DNA of 64,000 nucleotides, taken from Bacteroidia bacterium. Its GTDB lineage: Bacteria; Bacteroidota; Bacteroidia; B-17B0; Aurantibacillaceae. Shown piece after piece: positions 45,979-55,648 of the stretch (positions within the stretch are counted from its first letter, which is position 1; every line of letters starts with the position of its first letter). The translations under genes were made by a program, and so were the position numbers. The stretch lies in NCBI GenBank assembly GCA_014378485.1, contig JACMNO010000061.1:62001-126000 (forward strand), written 5' to 3'. A model generated the notes under the pieces. The model ran no database searches. It was not told the DNA's origin and worked only from the letters and a program-made list of their open reading frames with translations.

Positions 45979-46029
45979 ACCATTTATCCCGAATTTGTAA
46001 CCACTTATTGGAAAAAACGAACCACTTAT
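45979..46029 (+). promoter_or_regulatory. Three direct repeats with 21-bp period (LytTR-type sites)
   Basis: ACCATTTAT (45979-45987), ACCACTTAT (46000-46008) and ACCACTTAT (46021-46029) are separated by exactly 12 bases each. LytTR-domain regulators bind 9-bp direct repeats with 12-bp spacing, and the half-site matches the general consensus [TA][AC][CA]GTTN[AG][TG] at seven or eight of nine positions. The last copy ends 62 bases before the ATG at 46092 and 33 bases before a weak TACTTTTA -7 match. Confidence 0.55.
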
Positions 46030-46091
46030 TCATTTGTGATTTTAAAACAAATTAGTATGTCTACTTTTAATAAACATTAAAACTATTTTTT

Positions 46092-48797
46092 ATGAAAAAA
46101 TTACTACTATTTTTCAGCTTCATCTCAATAAGTGTGGCTAATGCACAAAACGGATTCGCAACTTATACGACTAATCTGACAATTACGAATTTGCTTAAGC
46201 AACAAACGGCATTTTTAGTTGATAATGCTGGAAACAAATGGGTTGGATACAAGCCGGTCAGCACAAGCAACGCCGGTTTAGTAAAATATGATAATACGAC
46301 CTGGACCTTGTTTAATACAACTAATGGATTACCATCGAACAGCGTAACAGCTCTTGCTAATGATAATGCTGGTAATATCTGGATTGGAACAGCAAATGCC
46401 GGTTTAGTAAAATATGATGGGGCTAATTTTACTGTTTATAATATTAGCAATGGATTACCTACTAATTCAATAACTTGTATTGAAACATCGGGTAGCCAGG
46501 TTTACATAGGTACAAATGCTGGTATGTCTAGGTTTGATGGGATCAGTTTCAATAACTATAATCTGGCAGGAGGCTCGCTACCGAATGATACTATTAAATG
46601 TATAAAAGCTGAAACTGCAAATTTATTATGGATTGGAGGGAACAATCGCGTTGTTGAATTTAGTTTTAATGGAACATTCACTTCAAGTAGTTATTTGGAC
46701 CATCTTGTTGCTCCAACTGCCTATGGTCTACCTTCATATCCATTAGTTTCTTCAGGTACTATCAATTGCATTTATATTGATGCTCAAAACAATAAATGGT
46801 TGGGCACTACAACTGCGGGCATTATAAAATATAATGGATTAGTTTTTAAAAATGCACATGAGCTCTATGAGCTTTTCGGTTCTTTGGTTCCTCCTAAAGT
46901 AATTGATATTACAGCTGGGTTTCACAATGGAATTATTTTTAAACATGCAGGGAATAGCGGTTTAACTGAATTAGCATCAAATGATAAAGTATATCAGTAT
47001 TTTCACCTTAACCCAAACTATAATTTCGGTGACTTTTTAGAGAGAGATGGTACGGCTATTTTGATTTCGAAACCAATAGGGAACACATCAGTAGTGTATT
47101 CAGGATTTAATTCAGCTAATTATATAATGCAGCTAGGCGCAATAAACGTTGATAATTTTAAAACATTAGATATTAATAATGTGAGAGCAGGCATCGCTAA
47201 TCGCGGTGACATGCATTGGGATTTGGGTGGAGTTGGCAATTCTTTTTATGAAGTTCCAAAAGGAAGTGGTAAAAATTCCAATTTTGCTTCGGCTTTATGG
47301 ATCGGTGGTTTGGATAATGGAGGCCAGTTGCATGGTGCCGCCCAAACATACAGACAAGGAGGAGTTGATTTTTGGCCGGGACCTTTAGATACCATTTCCG
47401 GAACAATAGATACGGCTACCTCTGTTAATTATGATAAGATCTGGAAAGTGAGTTATCACGATATTAATACGTTCGTTAATGCATTCAATTCAGGAAGTGT
47501 GGTTGCGACACCTGATATGTTAACCTGGCCGGCTCACGGAACAGGGAATAACTCAAAAAACCTGGCGCCATTTGTTGATCATAATGGAGATGGGTTATAT
47601 ATCCCGAATGATGGTGACTATCCTAAAATTAAAGGTGATCAAGCGTTATATTTTATTTATAATGATATGTTAGCCGCTCATAGCACATCTTTTACACCCA
47701 TGGGTATTGAAGTCCATGGAATGGCTTATTCTTATGGATGTCCTGCAGTTACTAATGGTCATAATGAATTAACTTATACTACGTTTTATGATTATAAAAT
47801 TATTAATCGTTCTTCAACAAATTATCACGATGTATTTGTGAGTATGTGGAGTGATGTGGATCTTGGTTATTATGGTGATGATTATATAGGAAGCAATGTA
47901 GCTGATAATTATGGTTATGCTTATAATGGTGATGCATTTGACGAGACTATAGCCGGTACAGGAGGTTACGGGGCATACATGCCGGCACAGGGATTTAATA
48001 TTGTAAAAGGTCCATTAGCAAATACGGCAGATGGCATTGATAATAATAACAACGGGACAGTTGATGAACCCGGTGAAGATTGTAAGCTAAGTAAGTTTAA
48101 TTATTTTAATAATTCTTTTGCGGGAGTGCCAGCCAACACTACAGATCCGGTAATCGGACCAGAGTATTATAATGTGATGAATGGAAACTGGAAAGATGGC
48201 ACGGCTTTAACCTGCGGAGGTAATGGCTATGGCGGCAGTACACCAACTAATTATGTGTATACAGCAGATTCCTATACAAATGGGGTTTGTGGATCAACAC
48301 CCTGGTATGAATCAGGAACTCCTAGTGATAGAAGGTTAATCATAAGTTCAGGGCCTTTTACTTTAAATGCCGGGCAAATGCAGGAAGTAGAATATGCTTT
48401 TGTGACATCTTTTGATAGTTCAGCTGCACCAAGTGGATCCATGTCTTTAGCTAAGTTGAAAACAGATATTCAAAAAGTTAATGCTTTTTATAACCAGGTC
48501 AATAAACCTAACTGTTTGCAGGCCATTGATGTTGGTATTACAGAAATTTTAAATAAAAATGATTTTGCAGTATATCCAAATCCAGCTAAATCAGTAATTA
48601 CGATTTCATCAAACATTATTGGTAATACAAAAATAAATTATGAAGTGGTTGATGTTTTAGGAAAAGTAATTTTGATGAATGATAATCATAATGCAAACAA
48701 TTTCAACATTAACATTAATGATTTAAACTCCGGGATTTATTTTTTAAGACTTCAAATAAACAATAGCGTAGTTGTTAAAAAGTTTGTGAAGGAGTAG
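46092..48797 (+). CDS. Secreted propeller protein with type A T9SS sorting domain
   Basis: This 901-aa protein has a signal peptide (about 1-18), several Reg_prop-type propeller blades (about 40-260; repeated NGLPSNSVTALANDNAGN, IWIGTANAGLVKYDG), a long unassigned region (about 290-800) with aspartate-rich segments that may bind calcium (DHNGDGLYIPNDGDYP, DGIDNNNNGTVDEPGEDC), and a type A sorting domain at the C-terminus (about 820-901; VYPNPAKSVITISS, DLNSGIYFLRL). It is exported by the T9SS. The propeller resembles the sensing part of hybrid two-component systems but no kinase part is present. Confidence 0.9.
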   Translation: MKKLLLFFSFISISVANAQNGFATYTTNLTITNLLKQQTAFLVDNAGNKWVGYKPVSTSNAGLVKYDNTTWTLFNTTNGLPSNSVTALANDNAGNIWIGTANAGLVKYDGANFTVYNISNGLPTNSITCIETSGSQVYIGTNAGMSRFDGISFNNYNLAGGSLPNDTIKCIKAETANLLWIGGNNRVVEFSFNGTFTSSSYLDHLVAPTAYGLPSYPLVSSGTINCIYIDAQNNKWLGTTTAGIIKYNGLVFKNAHELYELFGSLVPPKVIDITAGFHNGIIFKHAGNSGLTELASNDKVYQYFHLNPNYNFGDFLERDGTAILISKPIGNTSVVYSGFNSANYIMQLGAINVDNFKTLDINNVRAGIANRGDMHWDLGGVGNSFYEVPKGSGKNSNFASALWIGGLDNGGQLHGAAQTYRQGGVDFWPGPLDTISGTIDTATSVNYDKIWKVSYHDINTFVNAFNSGSVVATPDMLTWPAHGTGNNSKNLAPFVDHNGDGLYIPNDGDYPKIKGDQALYFIYNDMLAAHSTSFTPMGIEVHGMAYSYGCPAVTNGHNELTYTTFYDYKIINRSSTNYHDVFVSMWSDVDLGYYGDDYIGSNVADNYGYAYNGDAFDETIAGTGGYGAYMPAQGFNIVKGPLANTADGIDNNNNGTVDEPGEDCKLSKFNYFNNSFAGVPANTTDPVIGPEYYNVMNGNWKDGTALTCGGNGYGGSTPTNYVYTADSYTNGVCGSTPWYESGTPSDRRLIISSGPFTLNAGQMQEVEYAFVTSFDSSAAPSGSMSLAKLKTDIQKVNAFYNQVNKPNCLQAIDVGITEILNKNDFAVYPNPAKSVITISSNIIGNTKINYEVVDVLGKVILMNDNHNANNFNININDLNSGIYFLRLQINNSVVVKKFVKE

Positions 48798-48809
48798 CTT
48801 TTGCTCTTT

Positions 48810-48844
48810 CCCCTCTCCTTTGGAGAGGAGTTAGGGGTGAGGCT
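48810..48844 (-). repeat. Intergenic hairpin repeat family A, copy 2
   Basis: CCTCTCCTTTGGAGAGG (48812-48828) is a perfect 7-bp hairpin, followed by AGTTAGGGGTGAGGC. Taken as reverse complement the element matches 42758-42787. It lies 13 bases after the stop of the T9SS cargo gene and may also terminate it. Confidence 0.75.
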
Positions 48845-48884
48845 CTTTTTTTGTTTTCAATTAGGGAGTTTAAGCCCATTTTTC

Positions 48885-48892
48885 TATCTTTA
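48885..48892 (+). promoter_or_regulatory. Putative -7 element (TATCTTTA) of rocD
   Basis: TATCTTTA differs from TAnnTTTG only at the last base and lies 20 bases before the rocD ATG. A -33 match is weak. Confidence 0.35.
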
Positions 48893-48912
48893 CACGATAT
48901 AAACTTTACCTC

Positions 48913-50148
48913 ATGATTGCAGAAATGATTACTTCAACCAAAGCTCAGCATTTAATAGATTTAGAAGATAAATACGGAGCACATAATTATCATCCGTTGC
49001 CGGTTGTTTTAGAAAGAGGCCTTGGCGTTCATGTTTGGGATGTGGATGGTAAGCAGTATTACGATTTTTTATCGGCTTACAGTGCGGTGAATCAAGGGCA
49101 CTGTCATCCGCGAATAATATCTGTTTTAATAGATCAGGCAAAAAAATTGACATTAACATCTAGAGCATTTCATAACAACATATTAGGTGAATACGAACAT
49201 TTTATAACTAATTATTTTGGATATGATAAGGTTTTGCCTATGAATACTGGTGTAGAAGGTGGCGAAACTGCTATAAAACTAGCAAGAAGATGGGGTTATG
49301 TAAAAAAGGGTATTGAAGATAATAAAGCAAAAATAATTTTTGCAGAAGGTAATTTTTGGGGTAGAACAATGGCAGCAATATCGAGCAGCACTGACCCAAG
49401 TAGCTTTACTAAATTTGGTCCTTTTATGCCAGGTTTTGAAATAGTTCCATACAATAATTTACAAAAATTAGAAGAAGCCTTTAAAGATAAAAATGTTGCA
49501 GCTTTTATGGTTGAACCCATACAAGGTGAGGCTGGGGTTTTAGTTCCCGATAATGGATATTTAAAGGGTGTTAAAGCATTATGTGGAAAGTATAACGTTT
49601 TGTTAATAGCTGATGAAGTTCAAACTGGTTTGGCTCGAACTGGTAAAATGTTAGCCTGTGATCATGAAGGAGTTCGTCCAGATATATTGATTTTAGGAAA
49701 AGCTTTGAGCGGTGGTGTTTTACCTGTAGCTGCTGTTCTGTGTGATGATTATATTATGCTAAATATTAAACCAGGCGAACACGGATCAACTTATGGAGGA
49801 AACCCTTTGGCTTGTGTAGTTGCTATTGAAGCATTAAAAGTTTTAAAAGACGAAAAATTAGCAGATAATTCAGATAAGTTAGGGGAATTATTCCGTGAAA
49901 AATTAAACGAAATTGATTCAGATTTAATTACTACAGTTCGTGGAAAAGGCCTGTTAAATGCTGTAATTATTAAAGAAAGAAATGGTAATACTGCTTGGGA
50001 AGTGTGTTTAAGATTAGCCGAAAACGGATTATTGGCAAAGCCTACTCATGGCGATATCATCCGTTTTGCTCCGCCATTGGTTATCACTAAAGAACAGATT
50101 TTGGATTGTGTTGCTATTATTAAAAAGACGATTGAGTCTTTCAATTAA
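48913..50148 (+). CDS. rocD: Ornithine--oxo-acid transaminase
   Basis: The 411-aa class III PLP aminotransferase has the ornithine aminotransferase opening ([20 protein letters not shown]), the PLP-contacting [10 protein letters not shown] and [15 protein letters not shown] motifs, and catalytic K263 in [12 protein letters not shown]. It converts ornithine and 2-oxoglutarate to glutamate semialdehyde and glutamate, linking arginine and proline metabolism. Its stop overlaps the convergent hydrolase gene by four bases. A copy of its last 65 codons lies at 51271-51494. Confidence 0.95.
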   Translation: MIAEMITSTKAQHLIDLEDKYGAHNYHPLPVVLERGLGVHVWDVDGKQYYDFLSAYSAVNQGHCHPRIISVLIDQAKKLTLTSRAFHNNILGEYEHFITNYFGYDKVLPMNTGVEGGETAIKLARRWGYVKKGIEDNKAKIIFAEGNFWGRTMAAISSSTDPSSFTKFGPFMPGFEIVPYNNLQKLEEAFKDKNVAAFMVEPIQGEAGVLVPDNGYLKGVKALCGKYNVLLIADEVQTGLARTGKMLACDHEGVRPDILILGKALSGGVLPVAAVLCDDYIMLNIKPGEHGSTYGGNPLACVVAIEALKVLKDEKLADNSDKLGELFREKLNEIDSDLITTVRGKGLLNAVIIKERNGNTAWEVCLRLAENGLLAKPTHGDIIRFAPPLVITKEQILDCVAIIKKTIESFN

Positions 50149-51167
50149 GAATTTTTTTTCTTTTTTAAGAGACTTGCGGGGTAGCTTTTTTCGGGAATCT
50201 TTCCTTCAAAGATATCCCCATAAAATTTTTTCAGAAAAGGTTTTTCCTTTAACACCATACGCATTACATAATAATTATGTTCCCTATTTAATACCTTTGA
50301 AAAATTAATGTAGTTGGCCTTTTCACAAAAAACTGGCCCGGCTTTTTCTCCTAATTGATGATCTCCAAAAATAACACTTGCAGCCCGCAAAGTTTTGTCT
50401 TTATCATTAATCGTTATATAAATGTGATCAGCAAAAGTAAGCTTGTCGAGCCACGCTTTATGATTTGTATGGTTAACACAAGAGGCATTCATTATCACTG
50501 AATTTACCATTGATGGCATTATGGAATTGAATGCATCGTTTTTTAAATTATGCATTAACAACAAATTCCCCATACTGTGAAAAAATAACGTTATAGTTTT
50601 GAATTTATTAGTATCATTCGTTTTATAGGTTTGTAAATTTTTTAAAAATTCCGCATATCTTTTAGCAACCGCAGGGGCCAAAGAGCTTGTTACCTTAATA
50701 TTTTTCACTAAATGCATATACGGCCTGCCAGTGGGCCAATCAAAAAAGATAACGTCAACCGGATAGTTCCTCATTAACTTCGCTCCTCTATCAACTCCTG
50801 ATGTAAAAGTTCTTCCAAGGCCTTCTACAAAAACTACCAGATCTTTAAAAGATGATTTAAGATCAAGTAATTCTGATAAAGATTTATATGGAACCGCTGT
50901 CCAATTATTGCCATTAAAATATACAGCAAAATATTTCAGTGTACCGGTAGTATCATAATCAAAATCCACAAATTCATGCTTCGTTTCATTATAATTTCTT
51001 GTTGAAACAATCAATAAACAAGTGTCAGTTTCAACTGGAATGTAAGTTTTGTTTAAACAGATATTTGCCCAGCAGCAGTATGGTAATTGACCTTTCATGT
51101 TTTCATTTTTTTGTGAAAAAATGTAGCAGGAAAACAACGTAAAAAATGCTAGGATGATAATTTTCAT
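50145..51167 (-). CDS. Secreted alpha/beta hydrolase-like protein, copy 1
   Basis: The 340-aa product has a signal peptide (about 1-18; [18 protein letters not shown]) and features of an alpha/beta hydrolase of the DUF900 type: the [19 protein letters not shown] strand-helix, [13 protein letters not shown], and the nucleophile elbow FFHSMGN with a candidate catalytic serine (about residue 200). Conserved histidines (HTNHK, EHNYY) could complete the triad. Substrate unknown. Paralogue of 51487-52503 from a tandem duplication. It converges with rocD. Confidence 0.75.
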   Translation of the reverse strand: MKIIILAFFTLFSCYIFSQKNENMKGQLPYCCWANICLNKTYIPVETDTCLLIVSTRNYNETKHEFVDFDYDTTGTLKYFAVYFNGNNWTAVPYKSLSELLDLKSSFKDLVVFVEGLGRTFTSGVDRGAKLMRNYPVDVIFFDWPTGRPYMHLVKNIKVTSSLAPAVAKRYAEFLKNLQTYKTNDTNKFKTITLFFHSMGNLLLMHNLKNDAFNSIMPSMVNSVIMNASCVNHTNHKAWLDKLTFADHIYITINDKDKTLRAASVIFGDHQLGEKAGPVFCEKANYINFSKVLNREHNYYVMRMVLKEKPFLKKFYGDIFEGKIPEKSYPASLLKKKKNS

Positions 51168-51247
51168 AAATTTATAATTAGTACTTTTTTAGGCTTAAAG
51201 GTAATTAAGAAAATTATAATAATTTAGTTATATATAAAACCTTCAAC

Positions 51248-51270
51248 ATGTCAAACGAATTTAGGGAACA
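51248..51270 (+). pseudogene. 5' relic of the zinc-ribbon protein gene
   Basis: ATGTCAAACGAATTTAGGG and the following AACAA match the first 24 bases of the gene at 52586 (MSNEFREQ against MSNNFSEQ); about 20 bases upstream (AGTTATATATAAA against AGTTACATATAAA) are also similar. The match ends abruptly where rocD-like sequence begins. It is a duplication junction, not a functional gene. Confidence 0.75.
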
Positions 51271-51494
51271 AATATTATTCAACTAAGAGGAAGAGTTTAC
51301 TAAATGCGATCATCATCAAAGAAAAAGATGGGATTTCTGCCTGGGAAGTGTGTTTAAGATTAGCCGAAAACGGTTTACTGGCAAAACCTACTCATGGCGA
51401 TATTATCCGCTTTGCGCGGCCGTTGTTGATTACAAAAGAACAGATACTGGACTGTGCCGCTATCATTAAAAAGACCATTGAATCTTTTAATTAG
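51271..51494 (+). pseudogene. 3' fragment of a duplicated rocD gene
   Basis: From about 51290 the frame reads [49 protein letters not shown] and ends [16 protein letters not shown] plus TAG at 51492-51494. This matches the last 65 residues of RocD with few changes; one base is missing near the start of the match. No start codon or upstream part exists. Like the full gene it runs into the end of a convergent hydrolase gene. Confidence 0.9.
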
Positions 51495-52503
51495 TTTTTG
51501 ATTTTTTATTGAGCGTTTCAGGATAGTCTTTTTCCGGTTTTTTTCCTTCAAAAATATCTTCGTAAAATTTTTCAAAAAAAGATTTTTCAGTCAGTAATGG
51601 TTGCATGATGTAATAATTATGTTCTTTGTCGAGTACTTTTGAAAAATTAATGTAATTCGCTTTTTCGCAAAAAACAGCCTTCGGTTTTTCTCCTAATTGA
51701 TGGGCTCTGAAAATAATACTGGCTAACCTTAAATTTATATCTTTATCATTAATGGTAATATAAATATGATCTGTAAATGATAATTTATCAAGCCATTCTT
51801 TATGATGAGTTTGATTGACACAGGCCGCATTTAATACTACCGAATTTATCAATGAAGGTGAGACTGAACTCAAGGCGTTGTTTTTTAAATTATACATTAG
51901 CAATAAATTCCCCATGCTGTGAAAAAATAAAGTCACTGATTTAAATTTTTCAGAATGCGAATTTTTATATACCTCAAAATCCTTTAAAAAAACAGCATAA
52001 GCTTTTGCCGCTTTTGGTGCTAGATAAGTTGTTACTTTTATGTTTTTACTTGATCGCATGTAAGGCCGGTCGGTTGGCCAATCAAAAAATAATTCATCAA
52101 CATTGTAAGTTCGCATTAATTTTGTGGCTCGGTCAATGCCCGATGTAAAAGTTTTTCCAAGACCTTCAGTCAATATAACAAAATTTTTAAAGCTGTTTTT
52201 TAATTCCAATAATTTTGTCAATGAGGAATAAGGAACGGCAACCCAACTATTTCCTTTGAAATAGATTGCAAAGTATTTGAGAGTTCCCGTTGTATCATAA
52301 TCATAATTTACAAATTCCTCTTTGGTCTCATCATAATTTCTGATGGAAGCAACAAATAAACAGGTATCGTCTGCTGCCGGGCTATAATTTTTGTTTAATT
52401 GCACATTTGCCCAATTGCAATATGGTCCGCTCCTCTTGCTTTTCTGCGATAGAAGCTGTGAACAAAGCAGTAAGCATGAAATAAATATATAGAACTTCAC
52501 CAT
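51487..52503 (-). CDS. Secreted alpha/beta hydrolase-like protein, copy 2
   Basis: The 338-aa product is closely related to the copy at 50145-51167 along its whole length (for example [20 protein letters not shown] against [20 protein letters not shown], and identical [10 protein letters not shown]). It has a signal peptide (about 1-19), [17 protein letters not shown], and the presumed nucleophile serine in the same place. The two copies share most motif residues, so both may be active. Function is otherwise unknown. Confidence 0.75.
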   Translation of the reverse strand: MVKFYIFISCLLLCSQLLSQKSKRSGPYCNWANVQLNKNYSPAADDTCLFVASIRNYDETKEEFVNYDYDTTGTLKYFAIYFKGNSWVAVPYSSLTKLLELKNSFKNFVILTEGLGKTFTSGIDRATKLMRTYNVDELFFDWPTDRPYMRSSKNIKVTTYLAPKAAKAYAVFLKDFEVYKNSHSEKFKSVTLFFHSMGNLLLMYNLKNNALSSVSPSLINSVVLNAACVNQTHHKEWLDKLSFTDHIYITINDKDINLRLASIIFRAHQLGEKPKAVFCEKANYINFSKVLDKEHNYYIMQPLLTEKSFFEKFYEDIFEGKKPEKDYPETLNKKSKTN

Positions 52504-52585
52504 TTAGTAACAATCAATTATTTTTTTATTCAAGTTAAAATTAAAAGAAATAGTATTAATTTTAGTTACATATAAACTTAAAAAT

Positions 52586-53695
52586 ATGTCAAACAATTTT
52601 AGCGAACAAACAGCAGAAACAGGAAACTTTATAAAATGTAAAGATTGTGGTGGTAATTTGAAATACCTGATCGGTACACCTTATTTGAATTGTGAATACT
52701 GCGGCGCTAAAAATGAGATAGAAGTCCAGCACACGGAGATTACAGAAAATGATTTCGAGGAGTTTTTAAATGAAAAAGCACATTTAGAGGATAAACAGGA
52801 AATCAGTACAGTGAAATGTGCAAATTGTGCCGCTTCCACTACATTACAACCTAATGTTACTTCCGGTGCTTGTCCTTATTGTGATACGCCATTAGTGATT
52901 CAAAACGCATCTACTTCCACAATCATAAAACCATCTTATGTTTTACCGTTTAAAGTGGATCGCAAAAAATCGACAGAGTTATTTGTTTCATGGGCCGGTG
53001 GTTTATGGTTTGCCCCAAATAAAATTAAAGAGTATGCACAACATTCGGCAGAAAAACTGAGTGGCATTTATATGCCTTATTGGACATACGATACCAGCAC
53101 AGAAAGTTCTTATACAGGAATGAGAGGTGTTTATTATTATGTAACCGTTTCTTCAACAAACAGCGAAGGTAAATCTGTTACCAGGCAGGAACGCAGAACA
53201 AACTGGATGCCAACTTCCGGGAATGTAAATAATGTGTTTGATGATATACTAGTGGTTTCTTCAAAATCATTACCTGAAAAGCTGGCCAATGAACTGGAAC
53301 CATGGGATCTCCCGGAATTAGTAGCTTATAATGATAAATATTTGAGCGGGTTTGTGACAGAGAGCTACCAAGTAAATTTAAAGGAGGGATTTGATAAAGC
53401 AAAAGAAAGAATGCAGGAAAAAATAAAAAACTCAGTGACTTCAGATATCGGTGGCGACGAACAACAAATAACCTCATTAAATACAGATTATAACGATATT
53501 AAATTCAAACACATTTTATTGCCCGTTTGGTTAAGCTCTTACCGTTACAAGGATAAGGTATATCGTTTTTTAGTAAATGCAAGGACAGGTGAAGTACAGG
53601 GTGAAAGGCCTTATTCTGCTGCTAAAATTGCTGCATTGGTGATCACGATCTTAGCGGTGGTAGCCGTAATCATTTTCTTCGCGCAACAAAAATAA
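52586..53695 (+). CDS. Zinc-ribbon membrane-anchored protein, function unknown
   Basis: The 369-aa protein begins with two four-cysteine zinc ribbons (CKDC...CEYC at about 18-40, and CANC...CPYC at about 77-98), continues with a conserved central domain (about 110-330; YVLPFKVDRKKSTELFVSWA, SGIYMPYWTYDTSTESSYTG, VWLSSYRYKDKVYRFLVNA) and ends in one membrane helix (about 345-365). Proteins of this kind are common in bacteria and are often annotated as TFIIB-type zinc-ribbon or helicase-like without evidence. I can support zinc binding and a C-terminal anchor only. Confidence 0.8.
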   Translation: MSNNFSEQTAETGNFIKCKDCGGNLKYLIGTPYLNCEYCGAKNEIEVQHTEITENDFEEFLNEKAHLEDKQEISTVKCANCAASTTLQPNVTSGACPYCDTPLVIQNASTSTIIKPSYVLPFKVDRKKSTELFVSWAGGLWFAPNKIKEYAQHSAEKLSGIYMPYWTYDTSTESSYTGMRGVYYYVTVSSTNSEGKSVTRQERRTNWMPTSGNVNNVFDDILVVSSKSLPEKLANELEPWDLPELVAYNDKYLSGFVTESYQVNLKEGFDKAKERMQEKIKNSVTSDIGGDEQQITSLNTDYNDIKFKHILLPVWLSSYRYKDKVYRFLVNARTGEVQGERPYSAAKIAALVITILAVVAVIIFFAQQK

Positions 53696-53731
53696 AAAGA
53701 GAATTAATTATGAAATTAACCTGCTACTCCT

Positions 53732-54022
53732 TTAAGGCCTTTTAACCTTGGTTTCTTTATAACCCAGTTTTTTCATGCTGCGGCGCTTTTGTTTTTTTGC
53801 AGCTCTTAATTGGCGTCTTTGTTCTCGGGCATTTTGTTTGCTTAATTCCTGGCTTGGTTTTTTCTTTTTATTAAGATATGGATTAAAGGCCTCCCGGGGC
53901 TTATGTTTTCTCCCCGACTTGCGCCACATTTTTTTTCGTTCTTTCCTTTCGGTGAATTGCGCCTTTAATGGCAAAGCACCGGCAAAGAATAGAAATAAAC
54001 TTAAAATTATCAATCTTTTCAT
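53732..54022 (-). CDS. Small basic secreted protein, function unknown
   Basis: From the ATG at 54020-54022 the product is 96 aa: a signal peptide (MKRLIILSLFLFFAGALPLK, cut near AQ), then a very basic mature part rich in K and R (ERKERKKMWRKSGRKHKP, QRRQLRAAKKQKRRSMKK). A longer frame from 54097 has no signal at its N-terminus and overlaps the bioB promoter, so it was not used. The charge suggests binding to an acidic polymer; no family recognised. Confidence 0.65.
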   Translation of the reverse strand: MKRLIILSLFLFFAGALPLKAQFTERKERKKMWRKSGRKHKPREAFNPYLNKKKKPSQELSKQNAREQRRQLRAAKKQKRRSMKKLGYKETKVKRP

Positions 54023-54103
54023 CAAGACAAATAACGGATATATCTCAAAAAAGACACTTATATATCCTGATAATTTACTAACATGATTTATGGACAATTA
54101 CGT

Positions 54104-54134
54104 TTTGTGGTTTGTTGCTTTTGATGTAAATTTG
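54104..54134 (+). promoter_or_regulatory. bioB promoter (-33 TTTG, -7 TAAATTTG)
   Basis: TTTG (54104-54107) and TAAATTTG (54127-54134) are separated by 19 bases, the expected spacing for Bacteroidota. The -7 element lies 21 bases before the ATG at 54156, and inside the longest bioB frame, so it settles the start. No BirA operator was recognised. Confidence 0.6.
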
Positions 54135-54155
54135 GGATTAATTAGAACTGATACA

Positions 54156-55151
54156 ATGGCTATAAAAGATTGGACAAAAGAAGAAATTTTAGAAGTGTAC
54201 AATACACCTTTAATGGAGTTAATGTATAAAGCAGCTGAGGTTCACAAGCAGAATCATACTGTTGGTGAAGTACAGGTGAGCTCGTTATTATCCATTAAAA
54301 CAGGTGGTTGCCCGGAAGATTGTTCTTATTGCCCTCAAGCAGCCCGATACCATACTGAAGTAAAAGTTCATAAATTAATGAGTGTGCCTGAAGTAGATGA
54401 AGCTGCTAATAATGCAAAAGCAGGTGGAGCAAGCCGCATGTGTTTAGGAGCTGCATGGCGCGAAGTGCGTGACAACAGGGATTTTGATACGGTGCTGGAC
54501 ATGGTTAAAATCATTAATAGCAAAGGTTTAGAAGTTTGTGCAACCTTAGGAATGGTAACAGAAGACCAGGCAAAACGTTTGGCAGAAGCCGGATTATATG
54601 CTTACAATCATAATATTGATACCAGCGAAGAGAATTACGAAAATATCATTTCAACACGTACGTTTGATGATCGGATCAATACTATTAAAAATGTTCGTAA
54701 AGCAGGATTAACAGTTTGTTCAGGCGGAATTATTGGGATGGGAGAAAAAATTGAAGATAGAGTAGGGATGTTATATACTTTGAGTTTATTGCGTCCTCAA
54801 CCTGAATCTGTTCCCATTAATGCGTTAGTGGCTGTTGAAGGAACTCCAATGGCAGATCAACCACCGGTGCCAATTTGGGATATGGTTCGAATGATCGCTA
54901 CAGCCCGTATTGTATTGCCAAGAACAGCAGTACGTTTATCAGCAGGCCGTTTAAGCATGAGCATGGAAGGGCAGGCACTTTGTTTTATGGCAGGAGCCAA
55001 TTCCATTTTTGCAGGAGAAATATTATTAACCACAGCTAATCCTTTATATACTCAGGATATGGAGATGTTTAAAATTTTAGGTTTATCCAATAAGCAGGCT
55101 TTTGTAGATAAATTAAAAAAAGAAGAGGTAGCTCAACCAGCAGGTATATAA
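54156..55151 (+). CDS. bioB: Biotin synthase
   Basis: From the chosen ATG ([20 protein letters not shown]) the product is 331 aa. It is a radical-SAM enzyme that inserts sulfur into dethiobiotin. The 4Fe-4S motif CxxxCxxC ([12 protein letters not shown]) and the residues of the 2Fe-2S site (for example R in [11 protein letters not shown] and C in SRMCLGAAW) are present. A longer frame starts at 54090 but would begin upstream of the promoter element. It is followed by a WG-repeat gene and bioF; bioA, bioC and bioD are not here. Confidence 0.96.
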   Translation: MAIKDWTKEEILEVYNTPLMELMYKAAEVHKQNHTVGEVQVSSLLSIKTGGCPEDCSYCPQAARYHTEVKVHKLMSVPEVDEAANNAKAGGASRMCLGAAWREVRDNRDFDTVLDMVKIINSKGLEVCATLGMVTEDQAKRLAEAGLYAYNHNIDTSEENYENIISTRTFDDRINTIKNVRKAGLTVCSGGIIGMGEKIEDRVGMLYTLSLLRPQPESVPINALVAVEGTPMADQPPVPIWDMVRMIATARIVLPRTAVRLSAGRLSMSMEGQALCFMAGANSIFAGEILLTTANPLYTQDMEMFKILGLSNKQAFVDKLKKEEVAQPAGI

Positions 55152-55174
55152 TTTTAAAAGACAAAAAGATCAGC

Positions 55175-55648
55175 ATGAAAACAATCATTTTATTATTCAG
55201 TATTTTATCTTTCGGAACGTTAATGGCTCAGTCTGTTGAGATTTCTGGTAAATATGATAAGATCGGTAAATTTGAAAAAGGTGTCGCAATCGTTCGTCAA
55301 AAAGATAAAGTCGGTGTTATTAATTCTGAGGGTAAAGAAATTATTAAGCCCGAGTATGATAAAATTACAGCATTCGGAAATGATGGAATTGCTTACTCGC
55401 ATAAAAAGAATCTGGTTGGTTTAATTAACCGTGAAGGTAGAGTTATTGCAGACAATCAGTACGATTATATTGGTCATTTTAAAGGCGGAAACGCCATTGT
55501 CAAAAAGAATGGTTTGTCAGGTGTCATTAATAAAGAAGGGAAAATTATCGTTGATATGAAGTACGATAAATTGAGTTGCGAAGAGGGTGGTGTAATTAGG
55601 GCTACAAATGCTGATGGAACCATGACTCTCATCAAACCTAATAATTAA
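55175..55648 (+). CDS. Secreted WG-repeat protein
   Basis: The 157-aa product has a signal peptide (MKTIILLFSILSFGTLMA) and three to four WG repeats (about 25-150; GVINSEGKEIIKPEYDKI, GLINREGRVIADNQYDYI, GVINKEGKIIVDMKYDKL). These beta-hairpin units are common in Bacteroidota, of unknown purpose. It sits 23 bases after bioB and its stop overlaps the bioF start, so it is translationally linked to biotin synthesis genes. Confidence 0.85.
   Translation: MKTIILLFSILSFGTLMAQSVEISGKYDKIGKFEKGVAIVRQKDKVGVINSEGKEIIKPEYDKITAFGNDGIAYSHKKNLVGLINREGRVIADNQYDYIGHFKGGNAIVKKNGLSGVINKEGKIIVDMKYDKLSCEEGGVIRATNADGTMTLIKPNN

Noticed and set aside
46092-48797. Hybrid two-component sensor
   Set aside because: The N-terminal blades resemble Reg_prop repeats, but there is no kinase or receiver domain and the C-terminus is a T9SS sorting domain.
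51375-51575. Minus-strand frame opposite the rocD fragment
   Set aside because: Overlaps the end of hydrolase copy 2 in another frame and is basic low-complexity; the rocD relic explains this DNA.
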